Shown here: in pieces, positions 15,338 through 23,166 of the stretch
Layout of the letters: the number at the start of each line of letters is the position of its first letter
How positions within the stretch are numbered: the first letter of the stretch is position 1
Assembly: GCA_013298845.1 (NCBI GenBank)
Contig: JAAFJN010000040.1
Coordinates: forward strand, 1-44,404
From: Chitinophagales bacterium
Lineage (GTDB): Bacteria > Bacteroidota > Bacteroidia > Chitinophagales > Saprospiraceae
DNA length: 44,404 nt
Direction of reading: 5' to 3'
Position numbers and translations under genes: made by a program
Notes under the pieces: generated by a model
Database searches by the model: none
The model's input: only the letters and a program-made list of their open reading frames with translations
What the model was told of the DNA's origin: nothing

Positions 15338-16544
15338 TGAATAACCGGTACAAGGGTTTATTCAACTTATCTACCGTATCACTGACAAATGTGTATTGAC
15401 TCAATAATTCCTTTTCTCCTAAAGATTGCCACGTTGCTACTTCCTCCAACCAGCGTTTATTAACCAAACATCGGTTGAATTCAACCCCAACAATATCCGC
15501 GTGGCTCAACACTATACTTCGCAGGTCGGAGTTGGCCATGTTCACGTTACGAAAATTGGCGTTGGTGGCGTTTGTACTGACCAAATCAATACTTTCCATG
15601 TTGGCTTCACTAAAAATAGTACCTACTGCCTGTGTCCATTGAACACTGGCATCGTAGAATAGCGCCTTTCGAAATTGGGCATTACTCAAATTGGCTTCAT
15701 TTAAATTGGCCTCCGTTAAATCAGCATTATTCAGTTGCGCCCACCGTAAATCGGCTTTTTTTAAATTAATTTGGTTCAAATTGGCCTCGTTCAGCAGCGC
15801 CCCCCACAAATTCGCTCCTTCCAGATGGGCACTTTTGAGGTTGGCACCGGTGAGGTTGGTCTGTTCCAATTGTGCTCCCGACAGCCGGATACCGCTCAAA
15901 TCCAGACCTTTTAAATCGGCGTGGCGCAGATCGGCTTCGTCAAAAATCGTTTGTTGTTTGATTTTTGCAAAACTGTAGGGATGAATATTCAGCAACAACA
16001 ACGCCTGCAATAATTGCCCCCGACCGGGATTGTTTTTTCGGGTGGAAAGGGTATCATGTTCGATAAATGGGGCCGAGGGGAAAGCAAAACTCACAGCGGC
16101 AATTCGGATTATCATGGTATCACTGAGTGTACGGCCCGGGCTTTTTTTGAGTTCGTGGCCAATATCCTCCAATACGCTGCGGAGCAACGGTTCGGGGTTG
16201 ATTTTTTGCCCAAATTCCAGTAATTCGGTCATTTTTTGGATTTTTTGATCCCGTTCGTGCAATGTCGTCCGCTGTTTTTCAAAATGTTGGTACAAGGCAA
16301 CACCAATAAGGCCACTGCCCAGCAGTATTGTCCCCGTTACCCCTGCCCGGAGACGTTGGTGGGCAGGGTAGGGGAGTTGCTCCCGAAAGACGAGCCACAG
16401 AAGTGCCAGCAGCGTACACGCCGACAGCGCCCCCAGCGCAAACGAGCCATCGGGTGCTAAGTAGGGGATTCGCAAAAATCCTAAAGCCCAGCCCAAGATC
16501 AGTCCCAAAACCAAACCAACCAAGAGGAATCTTTTCCCTTTCAT
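15330..16544 (-). CDS. Membrane-anchored pentapeptide-repeat protein
   Basis: A 404-residue protein. Three hydrophobic segments occupy about residues 5-90 (FLLVGLVLGLILGWALGFL, LGALSACTLLALLWLVF, GVTGTILLGSGLIGVALYQ), followed by a short coiled region. From about residue 205 a pentapeptide array runs with the A-(D/N)-L-x-x pattern: ADLRHADLKGLDLSG, LTGANLKSAHLEGANLWGA, EANLNQINLKKADLRWAQL and so on to about 345. These form a right-handed quadrilateral beta-helix, here expected on the cytoplasmic side or in the periplasm depending on topology. The ATG at 16544 was preferred over an upstream TTG because a good promoter lies just before it. No enzymatic function is implied by the repeat; partner binding is the usual assumption. 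Confidence 0.85.
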   Translation of the reverse strand: MKGKRFLLVGLVLGLILGWALGFLRIPYLAPDGSFALGALSACTLLALLWLVFREQLPYPAHQRLRAGVTGTILLGSGLIGVALYQHFEKQRTTLHERDQKIQKMTELLEFGQKINPEPLLRSVLEDIGHELKKSPGRTLSDTMIIRIAAVSFAFPSAPFIEHDTLSTRKNNPGRGQLLQALLLLNIHPYSFAKIKQQTIFDEADLRHADLKGLDLSGIRLSGAQLEQTNLTGANLKSAHLEGANLWGALLNEANLNQINLKKADLRWAQLNNADLTEANLNEANLSNAQFRKALFYDASVQWTQAVGTIFSEANMESIDLVSTNATNANFRNVNMANSDLRSIVLSHADIVGVEFNRCLVNKRWLEEVATWQSLGEKELLSQYTFVSDTVDKLNKPLYRLFKK

Positions 16545-16556
16545 ACCTTTTTTGCG

Positions 16557-16590
16557 CAAAAATAGATAAACTGCGCGTTTTAGCGCCAAA
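16557..16590 (-). promoter_or_regulatory. Promoter of the pentapeptide-repeat gene (TTTG-N22-TATTTTTG)
   Basis: On the minus strand TTTG (16590-16587) is followed after 22 nt by TATTTTTG (16564-16557), matching the Bacteroidota primary sigma consensus. The ATG at 16544 lies 12 nt downstream, giving a very short leader. Confidence 0.6.
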
Positions 16591-16617
16591 AAGGTGCGGC
16601 GGTAGCGTGATATTATC

Positions 16618-16625
16618 TACTTTTG
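16618..16625 (+). promoter_or_regulatory. -7 element TACTTTTG of the U32 gene
   Basis: TACTTTTG fits TAnnTTTG and lies 29 nt before the ATG at 16655. It is arranged divergently with the pentapeptide gene promoter. No clear -33 partner was found. Confidence 0.5.
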
Positions 16626-16654
16626 CGGCCGTAAATCTGAGGTTTACGCATTCC

Positions 16655-18520
16655 ATGAGAAGAAAAATTGAAATTCTGGCTCCGGCCAAAAATTTGTATC
16701 AGGGTATGGCTGCGGTAAATGCCGGGGCCGATGCCGTTTATATTGGCGCGCCTTTGTTTGGTGCCCGCACCAACGCCACCAATTCGGTGGAGGATATTGC
16801 CGAAATGGTGCGTTATGCGCATTTGTTTAAAGCAAAAGTGCTGGTGACGCTCAATACCATTTTGTACGATAATGAATTGGAGCCCTGCCGCAAACTGATT
16901 TGGGAACTCTACCACATCGGGGTAGATGCCATCATTATTCAGGATATGGGTATTTTGGAAATGGATTTGCCACCCATTGCCCTTCACGCCAGTACGCAGG
17001 CCAATAACCGCGACGCCGGTCACGTGAAATTTTTGGGCGATGCAGGTTTTAAACGGGTGGTTTTGGCCCGCGAACTGAACCTCGATCAAATAAAAGACAT
17101 CCACGCAGCTACCGGCGTGGAACTGGAGTTTTTTGTCTCTGGTGCTCTGTGCGTGTCGTTCAGCGGTAATTGTTACATGAGTATTGCCAACGGCGAACGT
17201 TCGGCCAATCGCGGCTCCTGTGCCCAAAACTGCCGTTTGCCTTACCAACTCATTGACGGTAAAGGCGAAACGCTGATCGAAAGCAGCCACCTGCTTTCCA
17301 TTAAAGATTTGGATTTGAGCGACGAATTGCCCAATCTCATCAACGCCGGTATTAGTTCTTTTAAAATTGAAGGCCGTTTGAAAGACATTGTTTACGTTAA
17401 AAATAATACTTCTTATTTGCGCAAAAAATTGGATGCCTTTTTGGAAGCCAATGCCGACCGGTACGAAAAAGCGTCGTCGGGGCGGACTTTTTACAATTTT
17501 GAACCCGAATTGGACCGCAGTTTTAACCGGGGATATACTGACTATTTTGTTAACCACCGACGCGAAAAAATTGGCTCTTGGGAAAGTCCCAAATCAAAAG
17601 GCCAATACATCGGGAAATTATTGGAAATAAAGGCCAATGGCTATTGCATCGAAAATTACGAGCAATTGAACAACGGCGATGGCCTGTATTTTATCAATGA
17701 AAAAGGTATTGCCGATGGTACCCTCGTAAACATCATCGTCAACGATTTGGTGGTGCCCAATGAACTAAAACCGCTGCCCATTGGTACCGAAATTTACCGC
17801 AACCTCGACGCCGAATTCAACCGCATGATTGAAAACGAAAACAGCGCCGTGCGAAAAATTGGAGTAAATATGTTGTTCGGCGAAACCGAAACCGGGTTTA
17901 GTTTGCAGGTCACCGATGAAGACGGTCACACGTACACCGCCTACCTCGACACCCCCAAAGAACCTGCTAAAAATACGGAAGGCGTCATCGAAAATATCAC
18001 CAATAATCTGGCCAAAACGGGTAACACGCCGTTTATGTCCGGCGAAATCGTGGTGGAATTGTCGCAGCCCTGGTTTTTGCCCAATTCAAAAGTCAACGAA
18101 ATTCGCCGCACTGCCCTGGAGCAATTGGCCGAAGTACGCATCCGGGAATACCACCGCGAAGAACAGCCGATTGTACCCACCGAACACCCATATCCGGTGC
18201 AATCCCTCGATTTTACCTATAATGTATCCAATAAACTGGCGCGGGCATTCTACAAACGCCACGGCGTTACCGACATTGAAAAAGCCTTTGAGTTACAATG
18301 GGACCCCGGAAAATCTCGGGTAATGGTGACCAAATATTGCGTTAAATACGAATTGGGTAAATGTCCTCGCTACCAACGCAGCACAATGGGCGAAAAATTG
18401 GCCGAGCCACTCACCCTTAAACACGGCGAAGTAGAGTACAAACTCAAATTCAATTGCAAACCTTGCGAAATGGAAATTTGGGAAAAAGACGCCGAGTTGG
18501 TTTTGGAAGATGAAGATTGA
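16655..18520 (+). CDS. U32 family peptidase-like RNA hydroxylation protein (RlhA/TrhP type)
   Basis: A 621-residue protein. The U32 core is clear: IEILAPAKNLYQGMAAVNAGADAVYIGAP at the N-terminus, ALHASTQANNRD, then the cysteine signature SGALCVSFSGNCYMSIANGERSANRGSCAQNCRLPY, and KIEGRLKD. The C-terminus (KYCVKYELGKCPRY, then FNCKPCEMEIW) adds further conserved cysteines typical of the longer members. U32 proteins with this layout are known to hydroxylate RNA (23S rRNA C2501 by RlhA, tRNA uridine-34 by TrhP) and probably carry an iron-sulfur cluster; the old peptidase label is doubtful. The length is closer to RlhA. The frame is open upstream, but the ATG at 16655 gives the family start and follows a promoter element. 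A heptamer array begins right after the stop. Confidence 0.88.
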   Translation: MRRKIEILAPAKNLYQGMAAVNAGADAVYIGAPLFGARTNATNSVEDIAEMVRYAHLFKAKVLVTLNTILYDNELEPCRKLIWELYHIGVDAIIIQDMGILEMDLPPIALHASTQANNRDAGHVKFLGDAGFKRVVLARELNLDQIKDIHAATGVELEFFVSGALCVSFSGNCYMSIANGERSANRGSCAQNCRLPYQLIDGKGETLIESSHLLSIKDLDLSDELPNLINAGISSFKIEGRLKDIVYVKNNTSYLRKKLDAFLEANADRYEKASSGRTFYNFEPELDRSFNRGYTDYFVNHRREKIGSWESPKSKGQYIGKLLEIKANGYCIENYEQLNNGDGLYFINEKGIADGTLVNIIVNDLVVPNELKPLPIGTEIYRNLDAEFNRMIENENSAVRKIGVNMLFGETETGFSLQVTDEDGHTYTAYLDTPKEPAKNTEGVIENITNNLAKTGNTPFMSGEIVVELSQPWFLPNSKVNEIRRTALEQLAEVRIREYHREEQPIVPTEHPYPVQSLDFTYNVSNKLARAFYKRHGVTDIEKAFELQWDPGKSRVMVTKYCVKYELGKCPRYQRSTMGEKLAEPLTLKHGEVEYKLKFNCKPCEMEIWEKDAELVLEDED

Positions 18521-18521
18521 A

Positions 18522-18636
18522 TTAGTGAATAGTGAATAGTGAATAGTGAATAGTGAATAGTGAAAAATCAACTTTTCACTTTTCACTATTCACTATTCAC
18601 TCTTCACTTTTCACTCTTCACTTTTCACTCTTCACT
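18522..18636. repeat. Back-to-back inverted heptamer arrays (GTGAATA / CTATTCA, CTTTTCA)
   Basis: The left arm (18522-18566) has about six GTGAATA units. After a spacer of about 6 nt the right arm (18573-18636) has about nine units of CTTTTCA, CTATTCA and CTCTTCA. The period is 7 nt throughout. The array starts 2 nt after the stop of the U32 gene and can fold into a long hairpin, so it may end that transcript. Confidence 0.8.
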
Positions 18637-18791
18637 AAAAAAAATCGTTTTCGCACGGGGAATTGTCCGAAAATGAACAAGTGGCACTTTTTAAAGTTGT
18701 TGATTATCAATGGTTTATCGGGTGGCATTAAAATTGTCTGAGTAAAAGAAAGGATTGGCATGGTTCAGTCCTTATCTTTAAATACGACGTT

Positions 18792-21170
18792 ATGCTCCAC
18801 CATCATTTCAACATTACGCTGCGCAAATTAGCCCGCCAAAAAAACTTTACCCTGCTGAATGTTTTAGGTTTAGGCCTGAGCGTGGGGTGCTGTCTGATGA
18901 TTTTTACCTTGTTGCGGTACCATTTTAGTTTCGATCACCACCACAGCAAGGCCGAACGTATTGTACGGGTGGTGATGGACATCAAATCGGATGATGCGTT
19001 TCCTTTTCCCGGTGCGCCCATGCCCATGAGTAAGGCTTTGCGCGACGAGGCCGCTTTTGTGGAGAAATCAGCCATGCGTTCGGCTTTGGGTGAAGTTTTA
19101 GTGATGCCCCAAACCCCGGCGCAACATAAGTTTCTCGAAAAAAACGATGCATTTGCCTGGGTTGAACCCGATTATTTCGATATTTTGGATTTGCCCTTTG
19201 TGGCGGGCGATGCTTCGGTGCTGCATGAACCCAACACCGTGGTGCTGACCGAAAAAATAGCCGTTAAATACTTCGGCCACACCAATGTCATTGGGCAATC
19301 GCTGCGGATAGACAATAAAGTGGATTTGCGCGTGGGCGGGGTTTTGCGGGATATTCCGGTGAATACCGATTACCCGCAGGAATTATTGGCCTCGTGGGTG
19401 ACCTTAAAAAACCTGCCCGAATCAAAAACGTATTACGATGCGTGGAACGGTGCGCGAGGCAGCAATTATTGTTTTGCGCTGCTGCGGCCGGGGCATACGC
19501 AGGCGGAAATGGACAACCTTTTGTTGCAATTTCGCAAAACCCACCCGCACCCGGAACTTGCCGATTTGTTCCAGTATAAATCTTTGCCGTTTCTGGGAAT
19601 GCACTTCGACACCGATTACGGCTTTGCCACCAACAAAAAATACCTGTATGCGTTGGGTATTATCGGTTTGTTTTTGCTGCTGACGGCCTGCGTTAATTTT
19701 ATCAATATGGCCACCGCGCAGGCGCTCACGCGTATCCGGGAGGTGGGCGTGCGCAAGGCTTTGGGCAGTACCAAAAGCCAGTTGTTTTGGCAGTTTTTAA
19801 CCGAAACCGGCCTGATTGTATTGGGGGCTATGCTCGTCGGGTGGTTGTTGGCTAAGGTTAGCCTTCCTTACCTGAACCAATGGTTAAAAATTACCCTTTC
19901 GCTCCGCAGTGGCGGGGTGGCAATGGCGGGTTTTATGGCAATTTTAGCGGTGTTGTTGACCTTTTTGGCCGGTTTTTACCCGGGTTGGGTACAAGCGCGG
20001 ATTCATCCGGTGTACTCCATGAAAGGCGCCACCGATGCCAGCGGAAAAGGTGGTTTTCAGGTGAGGCGGTTCTTGGTGGGTACCCAATTTGCTATTTCTC
20101 AATTGCTGATTATTTGCGCCGCCATTGTAACGGCCCAACTCCAGTACGCACAGGATTCCGATTGGGGTTTCAGGCCCGGGGCCATTGTTTTATTAAAAGT
20201 GCCCGAAACCGAAAAATCGGCCAATTTGCAGCAACAAATTCAAAAAATAGCCGGGGTACAGCGGGTGACGCGTTGTTATCAGCCACCTGCATCCACCACC
20301 AACAACCAAAACGGGGTCACTTTTGACAATCGTCCCGACCCCGAACCTTTTATGATTACCGATAAACCGGCCGATGAGCACTACCTCGAAACATTTGGCC
20401 TGAAACTGGTGGCGGGGCGTAATCTTTTTCCCGCCGATTCGGCACGGGAGTTTATTGTCAACGAAACATTTGTCAAAAAACTTAACCTCGCCTCCAACGA
20501 AGATATTTTGAATAAAACCATTCAGGTAGGAGCGCTAAAAGGACCGGTAATCGGGGTAGTGAAAGATTTTCACAACTGGAGTTTACAGGGAGCCATTGCG
20601 CCAATGGTGCTGAATACCCAACCCCGTAACTACATCACCTGTGCCGTACTGCTGCACCAAGGCAACCCCGAACCGGCATTGGCGCAAATGAAAGCGGCCT
20701 GGGAAACGCAATTTCCCAACTACTATTACGAGTACGAATTTATGGATAACCGCTTTCAGGAATTTGTGGAAAGCGAAGCCACTACCATGCGGTTGGTGCG
20801 CACGTTTGCGGCGGTTGCGGTATTTATTGGTTGCATGGGTTTGTTTGGTCTTTCGACCTTTCTGATTGCCCGTAAACGCAAAGAAATTGGTATTCGGAAA
20901 ACGTTAGGTGCCAATATTGCCGGTATTTTATGGTTATTTGGCAAAGAATACGCCCGTTTAATTGGTATTGCGTTTGTGGTGGCCGCGCCATTTGCGTGGT
21001 GGGTGATGAACGGCTGGTTAGATGATTACGTGTATCGGGTCTCGGTCGGAGCCGGTGTATTTTTACTGGCTTTGTTATCGTCGGTGGTGATTGCGGTATT
21101 CACCATTGGGTTTCAAAGTGTAAAAGCAGCCCTGGTCAATCCGGTGCAAAGTTTGCGCAGCGACGAATAA
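18792..21170 (+). CDS. ABC transporter permease, FtsX/MacB type with two permease modules
   Basis: A 792-residue protein of the common Bacteroidota putative permease class. The N-terminus (HHFNITLRKLARQKNFTLLNVLGLGLSVGCCLMIF) gives the first membrane helix and the conserved lead-in. A periplasmic MacB-like core follows (about 45-280). Three helices at about 285-415 contain the FtsX signature TRIREVGVRKALGSTKSQLFWQFLTE. A second periplasmic domain (about 440-665) is followed by three more helices with the matching signature RKRKEIGIRKTLGANIAGILW. Such proteins couple an ATPase to periplasmic work, in export or signalling. No ATP-binding subunit is adjacent, so its partner must be elsewhere. 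A convergent terminator hairpin follows the stop. Confidence 0.9.
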   Translation: MLHHHFNITLRKLARQKNFTLLNVLGLGLSVGCCLMIFTLLRYHFSFDHHHSKAERIVRVVMDIKSDDAFPFPGAPMPMSKALRDEAAFVEKSAMRSALGEVLVMPQTPAQHKFLEKNDAFAWVEPDYFDILDLPFVAGDASVLHEPNTVVLTEKIAVKYFGHTNVIGQSLRIDNKVDLRVGGVLRDIPVNTDYPQELLASWVTLKNLPESKTYYDAWNGARGSNYCFALLRPGHTQAEMDNLLLQFRKTHPHPELADLFQYKSLPFLGMHFDTDYGFATNKKYLYALGIIGLFLLLTACVNFINMATAQALTRIREVGVRKALGSTKSQLFWQFLTETGLIVLGAMLVGWLLAKVSLPYLNQWLKITLSLRSGGVAMAGFMAILAVLLTFLAGFYPGWVQARIHPVYSMKGATDASGKGGFQVRRFLVGTQFAISQLLIICAAIVTAQLQYAQDSDWGFRPGAIVLLKVPETEKSANLQQQIQKIAGVQRVTRCYQPPASTTNNQNGVTFDNRPDPEPFMITDKPADEHYLETFGLKLVAGRNLFPADSAREFIVNETFVKKLNLASNEDILNKTIQVGALKGPVIGVVKDFHNWSLQGAIAPMVLNTQPRNYITCAVLLHQGNPEPALAQMKAAWETQFPNYYYEYEFMDNRFQEFVESEATTMRLVRTFAAVAVFIGCMGLFGLSTFLIARKRKEIGIRKTLGANIAGILWLFGKEYARLIGIAFVVAAPFAWWVMNGWLDDYVYRVSVGAGVFLLALLSSVVIAVFTIGFQSVKAALVNPVQSLRSDE

Positions 21171-21183
21171 TTAGTCAATTCAA

Positions 21184-21243
21184 CCAAAAATAAAAACCCC
21201 GACCATTTCGACTTCGCTCAATGGTCGGGGTTTTTATTTTTGG
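21184..21243. terminator. Perfect 24-bp bidirectional terminator with loop TCGACTTCGCTC
   Basis: Arms 21184-21207 and 21220-21243 are perfect reverse complements around the 12-nt loop TCGACTTCGCTC. The stem holds CCCCGACCATT next to an A/T tract, giving a strong intrinsic terminator in both directions between the convergent permease gene and the acidic-tailed gene. The loop is identical to that of the hairpins at 12361-12412 and (inverted) 12466-12541, though this stem is unrelated. Confidence 0.85.
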
Positions 21244-21251
21244 AATAGTTT

Positions 21252-22010
21252 TTACACTTCTACTTCAATATCCACTTCTACCACTTCTTCCGGCTCTACC
21301 ACAACGGCCTCCACGGGTGCGGAGCAACCGGTATTGCCATTGGTGGTTTCTACCACAAACGATTGGATGATGTGTGGTCCCAACGCACGGGGCGTCCAGG
21401 TACCCGAAAAAGTAGCGGCACTGCTCCACGTGAGCGGGATACTCGCCACTTGCTGGCCCTCTTCGTTGGTAATAACAGCGCGGACCTTAAAGTTTTTACC
21501 CGGCCAAAATTCGTTGTCAATTTCGCAACCGCACATCATGTAAACGTTGACCGATAATGCGCCGGGTTGCTGGTTATAAAAAAACAGGGGCGATTCGGGT
21601 TCAACGACATTGGTGAGCAAACCGGGCACTACCACCACCACCGATGTTGGCCCCATCAGGACAATGCCCGGCCATATCATTTGTTGTTGACTGGCGGTGG
21701 CCATCAGGATACCGTTGTGGTAAACGTCAACGGTAAATGTGAGTTGGACGGGTGTGTCTGGGTTGAAACTGAACGTGTAAGAATAGGCGTTGGTTTTATC
21801 AACGGGCGTACCCCAGGGGACGCTTTTCATAATTTTGTCGGTATCGCCCGAACCATCGCCGGTAACTGTTCCCTGATTAATCGGAGCATTTACTACTCCG
21901 GCAACGATATTACCTTCGGGATCGGTAACCGTTAAATAGGCGACGCCGTTTTGGCCCTGACCGATAAATTTGCCACCCCAGGCAATGGCATAAACTTTAA
22001 TTGTTGACAT
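21252..22010 (-). CDS. Hypothetical protein, beta-sandwich-like with acidic tail
   Basis: A 252-residue protein that I cannot place in a family. It has no signal peptide: the start MSTIKVYAIAWGGKFIGQGQNG is polar. The body is rich in alternating beta-type segments (QLTFTVDVYHNGILMATAS, FKVRAVITNEEGQQVASIPLTW, GPHIIQSFVVETTNG) and looks like two immunoglobulin-like domains. It ends in a markedly acidic tail (VVEPEEVVEVDIEVEV). A short CGCEIDNEFWPG segment contains two cysteines. It lies 60 nt after the DUF4291 gene and may share its transcript. A cytoplasmic or non-classically exported structural protein fits what is seen, but this is a guess. Confidence 0.7.
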   Translation of the reverse strand: MSTIKVYAIAWGGKFIGQGQNGVAYLTVTDPEGNIVAGVVNAPINQGTVTGDGSGDTDKIMKSVPWGTPVDKTNAYSYTFSFNPDTPVQLTFTVDVYHNGILMATASQQQMIWPGIVLMGPTSVVVVVPGLLTNVVEPESPLFFYNQQPGALSVNVYMMCGCEIDNEFWPGKNFKVRAVITNEEGQQVASIPLTWSSAATFSGTWTPRALGPHIIQSFVVETTNGNTGCSAPVEAVVVEPEEVVEVDIEVEV

Positions 22011-22070
22011 AATTTAATTCTCTCTGTTTTTAAACATGCTGGGCGTTTTCTGTTAAAAGTAAGGAAAACC

Positions 22071-22724
22071 CTACACATGCTCGTTGTTGGTTAAACCAAT
22101 TCTTGTTCTAATGCGCGCATCACGTGGTTCGTATATCCATTCTTGGGGGACCTGTAATTGCGTAATGTTCTTTTGTAGAATCAATTTCTTTTGTTCCTGC
22201 GCAAAGGTAGTAAGATCAATGATTTCGAGGGCCATTTCTTGCGCGAATTGTTCGAGTAATTTGCCTTTAATTCCCAACTGAATGGCTTTTCGAACCTGCG
22301 GAGCACCGTAAATATCGTGGTCGGGGTCCCATTGCAGGCGCACCGGGTGCTTTTCTAAGGCCGCTTTCCATTCGGCTACATCTGTATAATGGTCGGGTTG
22401 AAAGGAACTGAAGACAGATTCACTCAAGATATGATCAAAATCGCTTTTTTTGAGCCAAATGCCCAATACGCGTTGCTGATTTTCTTTATCAGCCCATCCG
22501 CAACGGTGCATCATCCACAAAAAATTGGGTTTGATCCACGACATCCGACTAAAACTGTACGCGCTGCCACCAAACTGTTGGTGCTCCAGGGCGTAGTTGG
22601 CAATGGCGTGGTTAAATGCTTGATAAACAAGGATTTGTTCGTCGGTTTGTTGGGCTAAAATATGTTTCCCACTGGTCGGAATTGTTTCTAAATATTGAAA
22701 GTAAGGAATTGTTTCCGGGTGCAT
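22071..22724 (-). CDS. DUF4291 domain-containing protein
   Basis: A 217-residue cytoplasmic protein. Family landmarks are present in order: QTDEQILVYQAFNHAIANYAL, SFSRMSWIKPNFLWMMHRCGWADK, RVLGIWLKKSDFDHIL and VRLQWDPDHDIYGAPQVRKAIQLGIKG. These match DUF4291, a widespread family without established function. The frame stays open 58 codons upstream, but that extension is the translation of the GAACACC-type array (repeated VRCSMFDV-like residues), so I place the start at the ATG at 22722-22724, which gives the expected MHPETIPYFQYL. An unrelated beta-rich gene follows 60 nt downstream. Confidence 0.88.
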   Translation of the reverse strand: MHPETIPYFQYLETIPTSGKHILAQQTDEQILVYQAFNHAIANYALEHQQFGGSAYSFSRMSWIKPNFLWMMHRCGWADKENQQRVLGIWLKKSDFDHILSESVFSSFQPDHYTDVAEWKAALEKHPVRLQWDPDHDIYGAPQVRKAIQLGIKGKLLEQFAQEMALEIIDLTTFAQEQKKLILQKNITQLQVPQEWIYEPRDARIRTRIGLTNNEHV

Positions 22725-22799
22725 TTTGAGTTGTTTTTTTGGTTTAAAAATAAATTGCGTACGAATAACGCATAATTGTGGCGCACAGTTCCCGTCTCC

Positions 22800-23160
22800 G
22801 AACATTTGAACATCGAACACCGAACACCGAACATCGAACATCGAACACCGAACACCGAACATCGAATTTTGAACTGCGAATTTTTTAATGTCGAACACCG
22901 AACACCGAATGTCGAACGCCGAAGTAATGTTTAATTGAATAAATTTAAAGTGTTCCTCGGTGTGTTACACGAAATTATCCAAGATTCCGGTGCTGATGAT
23001 GGAGGGTGGCAAAACTGTCTCATCAGCGAATACTTCGGTGTTCGGTGTTCGACATTCGGTGTTCGACATTAAAAAATTCGGTGTTCGGTGTTCGACATTA
23101 AAAAAATCGCAGTTCAAAATTCAAAATTCGGCGTTCGATGTTCGGCGTTCGATGTTCAAA
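22800..23160. repeat. Large inverted pair of GAACACC-family heptamer arrays around a 106-nt core
   Basis: The left arm (22800-22924) is a run of 7-nt units (GAACACC, GAACATC, GAATTTT, GAACTGC). The right arm (23031-23160) is its imperfect reverse complement, with the same order of variant units, including TTTTTTAATGTCGAACACC-like segments on both arms. The core is 106 nt. The inner ends are GAAGTA and TACTTC, identical to those of the element at 3201-3443. It fills the gap between the DUF4291 start and the TonB receptor stop; I see no gene in it, although its lack of stops lets long spurious frames run through. Confidence 0.82.
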
Positions 23161-23166
23161 CCCTCC

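Noticed and set aside
16328-16654. Upstream extension of the U32 gene
   Set aside because: It overlaps the divergent pentapeptide gene and its promoter; the ATG at 16655 gives the conserved N-terminus.
18723-18738. Sigma-54-like motif TGGCAT-N5-TTGTC before the permease gene
   Set aside because: The -12 half lacks the conserved GC and several similar TGGCA words occur nearby by chance; too weak to annotate.
22725-22898. N-terminal extension of the DUF4291 protein
   Set aside because: The extra 58 codons are repeat-derived; the family-like start is the ATG at 22724.
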